Positions 6,025 through 11,635 of a DNA stretch of 11,635 bases are shown piece after piece; position 1 is the first letter of the stretch, and every line of letters starts with the position of its first letter. The notes beneath the pieces were generated by a model. It was not told the origin of the DNA, did no database searches, and saw only the letters and a program-made list of their open reading frames with translations. Origin of the DNA: Planctomycetota bacterium (lineage in GTDB: Bacteria > Planctomycetota > Phycisphaerae > Phycisphaerales > SM1A02); NCBI GenBank assembly GCA_022567855.1, contig JADFGE010000050.1:1-11635 (forward strand). Reading direction: 5' to 3'. The translations under genes and the position numbers were made by a program.

Positions 6025-6576
6025 ATGGTTGGACTGCTCACCTGGCCCACGTACGGAACGTGGTTCCCCGGTCAAGGCAGGGGCCGCATCGACCTTGAAC
6101 CGGATCAGCCCGTCCGCTCGGTGCCCGAGCCGGTCCCCATTGACGCCGCCCGTCGGCCGCGCGATGCCGCCTGGCCACCGGTTCGACTCGATGACCACCA
6201 GCGGCGGGCCGTGGCTAAGGACCTGATGCGGATCGCCGAGCTGCGCGAATTCAAGCTGCACCTGGTCGTCGTCGCCGAAGATCACGTGCACGTGCTTCTC
6301 TCGGGCGAACCCCAGGACGACATTCCTCGGCTCGTGCAGCTGATCAAGGGCGCGCTGAGTCGCAAGCTCACCGTCGTCGCCGGTGATACGCCGCCGCGCT
6401 CATCGTCCGGCCGGGCGCTACCCCATCACAAGTGGTGGACCCGGCAATACGCCTTCCTCACCGTTGACAACCGAGCCGCGCTCGATCATATCTGGCCGGA
6501 ACTTCTTGCTCATACCCAGCAGGACGACGTGCTGTGCGAGGTGTTCAGCGACCGCCCGTCCATCCCGGTGGATTGA
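6025..6576 (+). CDS. REP-associated/IS200-like Y1 transposase relative, probably inactive or domesticated
   Basis: The N-terminus MVGLLTWPTYGTWFPG matches the 'LTWTTYGTWLPGD' opening of REP-associated (RAYT) Y1 transposases. VVVAEDHVHVLLSG (81-94) carries the HUH-like metal-binding pair H87/H89, and LVQLIKGALSRKL (103-115) is the usual helix that follows. These enzymes cut and join single-stranded DNA through a tyrosine. In relatives I know, the C-terminal helix reads 'YxxxQ' after a 'WTRxx' strand. Here it is LDHIWPELLAHTQQ (153-166), so the nucleophile position appears to be His; Tyr142 lies in the preceding strand. No REP-like palindromes or IS ends are evident at either side. The start chosen gives the conserved N-terminus (183 residues); ATG 5932 in frame would add 31 unconserved residues. 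TACACT at 6013-6018 could be a -10 for a leaderless message. Confidence 0.72.
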   Translation: MVGLLTWPTYGTWFPGQGRGRIDLEPDQPVRSVPEPVPIDAARRPRDAAWPPVRLDDHQRRAVAKDLMRIAELREFKLHLVVVAEDHVHVLLSGEPQDDIPRLVQLIKGALSRKLTVVAGDTPPRSSSGRALPHHKWWTRQYAFLTVDNRAALDHIWPELLAHTQQDDVLCEVFSDRPSIPVD

Positions 6577-6644
6577 GGCGATCGCGGTTGCGCGGCGCTA
6601 TCATTTCCCGTATTGATACGACCGATCCCACGGAATTGACGATC

Positions 6645-8003
6645 ATGGTTGGACGGCGATTTGCGGCGCTCGCTTTGTTGGCTGCTTCGGCGCTCGTTCT
6701 CGTGGCGGCACAACAAGATACGGCCGATCCTCCCCGCGGCGACGTGTACCAGCCGCCGACGCAGCCGCTCGATCCGCGCATCGATCCGAGCAAGCTCACC
6801 GAATATGACCCGCCGCCGCTGCCGCAGCAGTTGATCCTGCCCATGCCGCCGCAGTTTCGCATCGCGCAGCAGCCTGAGCAGGTTCCCATCAGCGGCGAGC
6901 ATTGGGACAAAGCCAATCAAGCGATCGGCCGCGGTCTGGCCTATCTACGCTCCGCGCAGAACCAGGACGGCGGATGGTTGACCGATACGCAAGCCGCCCC
7001 GACCGATCAGCCGGACAAACCGGCGCCGATCGCGGTGGCGGTGACCGCCCTCGCCGCGAAAGCGATCATCCAGGCGCAGCCGCAGGCCATGAACGACGCC
7101 GCGTTCCACCGAGCGATCCGTTTCATGCGCTCAGCCCAAAACGACGACGGCTCATTCGAAGGCGGCGCGCTGACCAACTATGTCACGTCGGTCGTGGTCA
7201 TGGCCCTGGCCGGGGCTGACGAGCAGGATTTCCATGATGAGATCCACGACGCCACGCACTGGCTGGTGATCAAGCAGTGGGACCAGACCGAAGGGCTGAC
7301 CGCCAAGCAAGATTGGTTCGGCGGGGCGGGCTACGGCAACCGGGGTCGACCCGATGTTTCCAACACGCAGACGATGCTCGACGCCCTGTACGAGGCCGGG
7401 ATGAGTCCTGACGAACCGGCGGTTCAACGCGCGCTTGCCTTCATATCGCGAGCACAGAATCTCAAAGCGACGAACAAGGCTCAATGGTCGGGCAACGACG
7501 GCGGATTCGTGTATACCCCGGCCAACGGCGGTGAGTCGTTCGCCAGCCAGGCCGCCGGCGAAGGTCGCTACGGTGAGATCATCCCCGCCGGTCAGCCGCG
7601 CAGTCTGCGCAGCTATGGCTCGATGACCTACGCCGGTTTCAAGAGCATGTTGTATGCGGGGCTTTCACCCGATGATGTGCGTGTCCGCGCCGCCTTCGAT
7701 TGGATCCGCAAACACTGGACATTCGATGAGAACCCCGGTTTGGGTCAACAGGGGCTGTACTACTACTACCACACGATGTCGCGCGCCCTTCGCGTCGCCC
7801 AGCAGAACACGATCACTGACGTCGATGACGTGGGGCACAACTGGCGTGAGGAGCTCATCGACGCGATCGCAACACGCCAGCGCGAAGATGGCAGTTGGAA
7901 GAACGCTGCCGACCGCTGGCTCGAAGGCGAGCCCGTGATGGCGACGGTGTACGCGCTATTGGCCCTGGAAGAGGCACTCAAGCCGACGCTCCACGAAGAA
8001 TAG
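6645..8003 (+). CDS. Exported prenyltransferase/squalene-oxidase repeat protein
   Basis: This 452-residue protein starts with a signal peptide (MVGRRFAALALLAASALVLVAA) and a Pro-rich spacer (about 28-75). It then forms an alpha/alpha-toroid built from squalene-cyclase-type repeats. Repeat signatures are AQNQDGGW (104-111), AQNDDGSF (164-171), NDGGFVYTP (284-292) and QREDGSW (412-418). RWLEGEPVMATVYALLAL (424-441) closes the domain. Similar exported toroids are abundant in Planctomycetota and their biochemical role is unsettled. A true cyclase would be about twice this length, so I do not call it a squalene-hopene cyclase. ATG 6645 is chosen because it starts the signal peptide; there is no Shine-Dalgarno. 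It lies 68 bp after the transposase-like gene and ends 28 bp before a terminator, so it is probably a single-gene unit. Confidence 0.85.
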   Translation: MVGRRFAALALLAASALVLVAAQQDTADPPRGDVYQPPTQPLDPRIDPSKLTEYDPPPLPQQLILPMPPQFRIAQQPEQVPISGEHWDKANQAIGRGLAYLRSAQNQDGGWLTDTQAAPTDQPDKPAPIAVAVTALAAKAIIQAQPQAMNDAAFHRAIRFMRSAQNDDGSFEGGALTNYVTSVVVMALAGADEQDFHDEIHDATHWLVIKQWDQTEGLTAKQDWFGGAGYGNRGRPDVSNTQTMLDALYEAGMSPDEPAVQRALAFISRAQNLKATNKAQWSGNDGGFVYTPANGGESFASQAAGEGRYGEIIPAGQPRSLRSYGSMTYAGFKSMLYAGLSPDDVRVRAAFDWIRKHWTFDENPGLGQQGLYYYYHTMSRALRVAQQNTITDVDDVGHNWREELIDAIATRQREDGSWKNAADRWLEGEPVMATVYALLALEEALKPTLHEE

Positions 8004-8031
8004 ACCGCGAAGCAGCAAGCTGAAGCAGACG

Positions 8032-8061
8032 CCCATGGATAGCAATCCATGGGATTCTTTT
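8032..8061 (+). terminator. Intrinsic terminator after the repeat-protein gene
   Basis: CCCATGGA (8032-8039) and TCCATGGG (8046-8053) form a perfect 8-bp stem around the six-base loop TAGCAA. The T-rich tail ATTCTTTT (8054-8061) follows directly. It lies 28 bp after the stop at 8003 and just before the next gene's promoter, so it insulates the two units. Confidence 0.8.
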
Positions 8062-8093
8062 GCTACAATCGGCGTCCCTCGATACCTAAAGGA
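8062..8093 (+). promoter_or_regulatory. Extended -10 promoter and RBS for the esterase gene
   Basis: TACAAT (8064-8069) preceded by TGC gives an extended -10 (TGCTACAAT, 8061-8069). No good -35 exists at 16-18 bp upstream, where the terminator hairpin lies, as expected when TGn compensates. The start would be near 8076. AAAGGA (8088-8093), five bases before ATG 8099, is the ribosome-binding site. Confidence 0.65.
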
Positions 8094-8098
8094 ACATC

Positions 8099-9628
8099 AT
8101 GAGTCTCCACCGACTTACGATCCGGTTGGTCGCTGCATTGTTTTTCGTTGTCGCACCCGCAACAGCACAGGAACCGGCGCCACTTCAATTCGCGGTCACA
8201 TATGACGCGGCGATCACCGACTCATTCTCCGGGCGCGTGTACGTCATGCTTGGCAGCAGCAGGATCGAGCCACGATTCGGGCCCTCGTGGTTCAATACTC
8301 AACCTTTCTTCGCCCAGGACGTCGAGCATTGGAAGCCAAACACGCCGCTCGTATTCACCGATGCGGCGCTAAGTTATCCAGGCCCGATCAATGAACTGGA
8401 TAAACAGGACTACGCGATTCAAGCCGTCATGCGGCTGAATCTCGATTCGCCTTCGATCGGTCGTGGACCCGGCACCGCGTATAGCAAGGTCATTGTGCAA
8501 GAACTCGACGGCGCCTCAACCGGCGAGGTGCGACTGTTCATCGATCAAGTCGTCCAGCCGTCGTCCCAAGCGGATGTAGATACGGATACGCTCAAGTTCA
8601 TTCGTTTTCAAAGCGAATTGCTCAGTGCCTTCTACGGCCGTGACATGTTTATGGAGGCAGCGGTCGCGCTGCCGCAGGGATATCACGACAATCCTTCGCG
8701 GCGCTATCCAGCTTTGTACGTCATTCCCGGGTTCGGTGGGAATCATCGATCGGCACTCGCGTGGGGACGGCGGTTGGTTCGCTCTGATGTAGATGGAATT
8801 GTGACGATCGGGCTGAACCCGCGATGCCTCACGGGTCATCACGTTTTCGCAGATTCAGCCAACAACGGACCGCGCGGTCAGGCGCTGATCGAGGAGCTGA
8901 TTCCGTATCTTGAGCAGGAATTCCGCCTCGTCGCCCAGCCGACCGGTCGGTTTCTCACTGGCGCATCATCGGGCGGTTGGTCGAGTCTGTGGTTGCAGGT
9001 GACGTATGCCGACGTTTTCGGCGGCGTGTGGTCGATTGTGCCCGACCCCGTTGATTTCCGCGATTTCCAGCGCATCAACCTCTACCAGACCGGCGAGAAC
9101 ATGTACGTGGACGAGACCGGAAACCGCAGGGCAATTGCGCGCCGCGGCGACGAGCCGATGCTTTGGTATGACGACTTCGCGAAGATGGAAGTCGTGCAAG
9201 GCCCCGGTGGACAGTTGTATTCCTTTGAGGCAGTGTTTAGTCCGCGCGGACCCGATGGCAAACCAATGCCGCTTTATGATCGAGAAACCGGCGCGGTGAA
9301 CGGCGACGTCGCCCAAGCCTGGAAGAAATACGACATCGGTCTCGTGCTCAAGGAGAATTGGCCGACGCTTGAATCGAAACTCACGGCCAAGCTGCGTATC
9401 TTTGCCGGCGAGAAAGATACGTTCTATCTGGAAGGCGCGGTTCGGTTACTCAAACAGACGCTTGATGAGCTCGGCAGCGATGCTGTGGTCGAGATTCTTG
9501 AAGGGCGCAATCACGGGAACGTCGCAGACCGGGCGCTGGGGCAGCGTATTCACCAGGAGCTGCGCGCGGTGTTCGACACGCATCACCCCCAGTACGCGAC
9601 ATCCACGCCCCAGGACGCAGCGCCTTGA
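8099..9628 (+). CDS. Secreted esterase D/Fes-like alpha/beta hydrolase
   Basis: Residues 1-23 are a signal peptide ending in ATAQ. Residues 24-165 form an N-terminal beta-rich region (FAVTYDAAITDSFSGRVYVML) resembling the Ig-like domain that precedes esterase-D catalytic domains. The hydrolase domain starts at about 180: YPALYVIPGFGGNHRSA (203-219) is the oxyanion loop, TGASSGGW (287-294) is the nucleophile elbow GxSxG with Ser290, and EGRNHGNV (468-475) supplies His472. The acid is probably Asp440 in GEKDTFY. An insertion at about 320-420 (YDDFAKMEVVQGPGGQLYSFEAVF and following) is longer than in simple esterase D proteins. Length is 509 residues. Substrates in this superfamily include siderophore esters, feruloyl esters and acetyl-xylan; nothing in the context decides which. 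It has its own promoter and RBS and converges on the 9652-10776 gene. Confidence 0.85.
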   Translation: MSLHRLTIRLVAALFFVVAPATAQEPAPLQFAVTYDAAITDSFSGRVYVMLGSSRIEPRFGPSWFNTQPFFAQDVEHWKPNTPLVFTDAALSYPGPINELDKQDYAIQAVMRLNLDSPSIGRGPGTAYSKVIVQELDGASTGEVRLFIDQVVQPSSQADVDTDTLKFIRFQSELLSAFYGRDMFMEAAVALPQGYHDNPSRRYPALYVIPGFGGNHRSALAWGRRLVRSDVDGIVTIGLNPRCLTGHHVFADSANNGPRGQALIEELIPYLEQEFRLVAQPTGRFLTGASSGGWSSLWLQVTYADVFGGVWSIVPDPVDFRDFQRINLYQTGENMYVDETGNRRAIARRGDEPMLWYDDFAKMEVVQGPGGQLYSFEAVFSPRGPDGKPMPLYDRETGAVNGDVAQAWKKYDIGLVLKENWPTLESKLTAKLRIFAGEKDTFYLEGAVRLLKQTLDELGSDAVVEILEGRNHGNVADRALGQRIHQELRAVFDTHHPQYATSTPQDAAP

Positions 9629-9635
9629 CACAACC

Positions 9636-9654
9636 TGAGCCGGCGTCCGGCTTA
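9636..9654. terminator. GC-rich hairpin between convergent genes
   Basis: AGCCGG (9638-9643) and CCGGCT (9647-9652) pair around a CGT loop; the stem extends outward to 9636/9654 through a wobble pair. It covers the stop codon of the minus-strand gene and starts eight bases after the esterase stop. There is no T-run, so bidirectional termination is only a possibility. Confidence 0.35.
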
Positions 9655-10776
9655 CTGTGGCCGCGGCACCGCTCCGGCCGCATCGTCCTCCTGCGGCGCC
9701 GCCCCCGCCCAATCGCGTCGCCCCTTGGTCGCTGAATCACCGGCATACCGAACACGGGCGATGGAGCGCGGGCACACGATATCGATGTGACGGGTCCGCT
9801 GCAGATGAAGCGTCACCGATTCGCCGCGCGGTCGAGTCAGCCGAACGGAACTGCCGCCGACCAAGACAATCGCCAGATCCGTAGTCGCCGAGCCGCTCTT
9901 CATGCTGCGGACGACGATCGTGTCCCCGCCCGTTGCGGTGACAACGATCTTGTCATCCAGCACGTCGAGCTTCACGCCTTCACGCTGCACGGATTCGGTC
10001 AACTGCAGTTGGAACTCTTCCAGCGGTTCATGGTCCACGTTGAAGACGGCCACGAAACGTTCGGAGTAATCCACGAGAAAACCCGGGATTTCACACACGG
10101 CGCCGGCCTCCGAACCGAGTCCGACCAATTCGAGAATCACCGGCCGACCGATGTGGCGCTCGAGCATGGGCTCATAGGCGTTGCCCGCCGCGCCGACCAG
10201 CGTCTTACTGAGGTCATCAATCTTTGTGCGTTGGGTCTTGACCACGCCGCCGACCATACCGCCCTTGCCCACTTTCCCGGCAAACATGCCCATGACCTGG
10301 GTCAGCGCGTCGCGCAGGGTATTGACCACATTTCGAACCCATCGCCATGACCGCCGCCACGGCCCGGGGTTGAAGCTGCGACGAATCTGACGCCTCCGAA
10401 CACGGCGCTCGTTGGGGGTCAGCGCCTCTTCAATCCTGCACAGCGCCAGACATTGGCCCAGCTCATCATCGAACAGCATGGCGCTGGTCTTGGTCAACCC
10501 CCGCTGGGTTTGGTACGGTGCGTCGAAGCGCACCTCGAGTCCCTGACTGTAAACGACCAGATCACCCCAAAGTACCTGACCGCCTGTGGTCAAAAGCGTC
10601 ACGTGATGATCGTTCAGCAGCTTCAGGCATTTGTCACGCTGTCGTCGACGAATAACGGCCCCAAGCATTGACGCGACAATGACGACAAGGACGGTCCACA
10701 AGAACAGATTGTCCAGACCCAGCCCGGACCCCGATGAGGCAGCGTCGCTTTGCGCCAGAATCGTCGCCGCGATCAT
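9652..10776 (-). CDS. Single-pass membrane protein of unknown function, coupled to ctaA
   Basis: I do not recognise a named family. The 374-residue product has one strong transmembrane helix at about 22-43 (LDNLFLWTVLVVIVASMLGAVIRRR), with the positive-inside signal placing the rest in the cytoplasm. Residues 57-115 are beta-rich (VTLLTTGGQVLWGDLVVYSQGLEVRF). A very basic stretch follows (123-148, RRVRRRQIRRSFNPGPWRRSWRW). From 200 on comes another beta-rich region (YEPMLERHIGRPVILELVGL...EIPGFLVDYSERFVAVFNVDHEP) that looks like a small barrel motif, then strands to about 345 and an Ala/Asp-rich tail. It starts three bases after the ctaA stop, with GGAGG at the complement of 10785-10789 inside ctaA, so it is translationally coupled. 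A role in heme A synthase or cytochrome oxidase assembly or in membrane trafficking is guesswork. Confidence 0.75.
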   Translation of the reverse strand: MIAATILAQSDAASSGSGLGLDNLFLWTVLVVIVASMLGAVIRRRQRDKCLKLLNDHHVTLLTTGGQVLWGDLVVYSQGLEVRFDAPYQTQRGLTKTSAMLFDDELGQCLALCRIEEALTPNERRVRRRQIRRSFNPGPWRRSWRWVRNVVNTLRDALTQVMGMFAGKVGKGGMVGGVVKTQRTKIDDLSKTLVGAAGNAYEPMLERHIGRPVILELVGLGSEAGAVCEIPGFLVDYSERFVAVFNVDHEPLEEFQLQLTESVQREGVKLDVLDDKIVVTATGGDTIVVRSMKSGSATTDLAIVLVGGSSVRLTRPRGESVTLHLQRTRHIDIVCPRSIARVRYAGDSATKGRRDWAGAAPQEDDAAGAVPRPQ

Positions 10777-10779
10777 CGC

Positions 10780-11635
10780 TCACGCCTCCGTCAACAGTCG
10801 CCGCACCCAAACGGCGTACATCACGGCCATCGCCAGGAGTATGGCCCCGACCGCCTGGTGAGCCGTCGTCACCACAACTTCCAGCGTGGGGATCGCCTCG
10901 CCTTGCGGGCGCGCCTCAGTAGGCACGATGATGAACGAGGCAATACCAAGCAACACTTGCAATCCGACGGTGTGAACCATCCCCTTTCCAACCCGCTTAA
11001 TGGTTCGTTGGTTCGCATACAACCCCCAGGCGCGCACGCCGCAAAACAAGACCAGCGCCAGGACCAACAACGAGCCAACAAAAGAATGGCCGTGCAGCAA
11101 GCCCATCCGCAGACCGGGCGGAATGTCCGGTAGCGGTTGAATATGACGAAACCACGTACCGAGTGTGAGCTGCAACACGATCGCCGCGACCAACACGGCG
11201 CTGATGGTTCGATCCGTCTTGGCGGTCTTGGCTACGAAAGGTTCCTCGCCGCTGAGCCACGTTTTCGACGTCGCCATCGCGATCACGATGAGCAGCGCGA
11301 AAAACGCTTGTGCGACAACGCCATGCACGATGCCAAGGAACACGCTGCTTTCAGTGACGCGCGTGCCGCCAAGCACGCCCTGAATGATCACCGCCGCCAC
11401 TACACCAATGACAAGCCAGCGAAGCCAACTACGACGATCGACACGCCATACCTGGATCGCCAGCACGATCGTGGTGAGACCGACCAGTAGACCCCAGAGC
11501 CGATGCGCGTGCTCAGCGAACGAGCCGATGTCCCGTTGCATCATCGTCAGGGGAAAGAGGACCATCAGGTAACCGTCGGAAGTGAGCCAGCCCTCGACGG
11601 CCATACCGGCCTCGAGTCCGGTCACGCTCCCACCG
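10780..11635 (-). CDS. ctaA: Heme A synthase CtaA/Cox15 (5' end beyond window)
   Basis: CtaA oxidises the C8 methyl of heme O to the formyl group of heme A, needed for aa3-type cytochrome c oxidase, in the cytoplasmic membrane. Numbering from GTG 11625, the conserved features are AEHAHRLWG (37-45, with Glu38 and His41 as the E-x-x-H pair), IVHGVVAQAFFALL (99-112, His101), GLLHGHSFVGSLL (175-187, His178/His180) and TAHQAVGAILL (254-264, His256). These match the four heme-ligand histidines in two pseudo-symmetric four-helix halves. Hydrophobic helices occur throughout (about 43-59, 70-87, 97-118, 140-156, 175-196, 215-233, 252-274). The frame is open through the window edge with family-like residues (GGSVTGLEAGMAVEGW), so GTG 11625 is internal and the first helix is missing. 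It shares an operon with the downstream membrane protein. Confidence 0.9.
   Translation of the reverse strand, partial: GGSVTGLEAGMAVEGWLTSDGYLMVLFPLTMMQRDIGSFAEHAHRLWGLLVGLTTIVLAIQVWRVDRRSWLRWLVIGVVAAVIIQGVLGGTRVTESSVFLGIVHGVVAQAFFALLIVIAMATSKTWLSGEEPFVAKTAKTDRTISAVLVAAIVLQLTLGTWFRHIQPLPDIPPGLRMGLLHGHSFVGSLLVLALVLFCGVRAWGLYANQRTIKRVGKGMVHTVGLQVLLGIASFIIVPTEARPQGEAIPTLEVVVTTAHQAVGAILLAMAVMYAVWVRRLLTEA

Noticed and set aside
6024..6653. Direct repeat CATGGTTGGA at the starts of two adjacent genes (6024 and 6644)
   Set aside because: A 10-bp repeat is expected many times by chance in 11.6 kb, and the flanks diverge at once; it is not a target-site duplication.
7818..7829. DVDD in the repeat protein as a squalene-hopene cyclase DXDD motif
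   Set aside because: It lies near the C-terminus in a linker, the protein is about half cyclase length, and related exported toroids as I recall them have non-catalytic residues there.

Overview
The window is GC-rich, gene-dense bacterial DNA. It most likely comes from a member of the Planctomycetota, possibly Phycisphaerae-like. The reasons are an exported squalene-cyclase-like repeat protein of a type common in that phylum, a RuvA with a 'PRLxGF' insertion in place of the usual pin loop, a CtaA/Cox15 with an 'EAGMAV' N-terminus, a DUF1569 protein, and frequent SD-less starts. The placement rests on remembered family features; no search was run. No rRNA, tRNA, CRISPR array, prophage or obvious defence or biosynthetic system is visible.

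Layout. (1) Positions 1-581 hold the 3' end of an unidentified beta-rich protein and the 5' end of an exported protein. At about 579 the exported gene stops making sense and runs into the antisense of carB. (2) Positions 579-1181 (-) are the first ~200 codons of carbamoyl-phosphate synthase large subunit, cut at the same point. This head-to-head junction is either an assembly chimera or a real inversion breakpoint, and it is the most important quality flag here. The 180-bp gaps on either side (260-440 and 1182-1361) hold nothing else I can call. (3) Positions 1362-4540 (+) form a co-directional housekeeping run: plsC-type acyltransferase, ruvA, mannose-1-phosphate guanylyltransferase and ruvX (yqgF). 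A six-unit heptanucleotide tandem array lies directly before ruvX. (4) Positions 4606-5917 (-) are an overlapping pair, 6-phosphogluconolactonase followed by a DUF1569 (DinB-like) protein. A structured hairpin lies between them and convergent ruvX. (5) Positions 6025-9628 (+) are a single-copy REP/IS200-like Y1 transposase relative, an exported alpha/alpha-toroid repeat protein with a good intrinsic terminator, and a secreted esterase-D-like hydrolase with a clear extended -10 promoter. (6) Positions 9652-11635 (-) are heme A synthase (ctaA, 5' end beyond the window) and a tightly coupled single-pass membrane protein of unknown function.

The genes serve mixed core functions: phospholipid synthesis, Holliday-junction processing and rRNA maturation, GDP-mannose supply, the pentose phosphate pathway, and heme A for cytochrome oxidase. 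The most unusual non-coding items are the ACYCCTR heptad array (G-quadruplex-capable on the minus strand), the GNRA-capped hairpin at 4559-4590, and a predicted leaderless promoter at ruvA. I do not see a convincing new multi-gene system.
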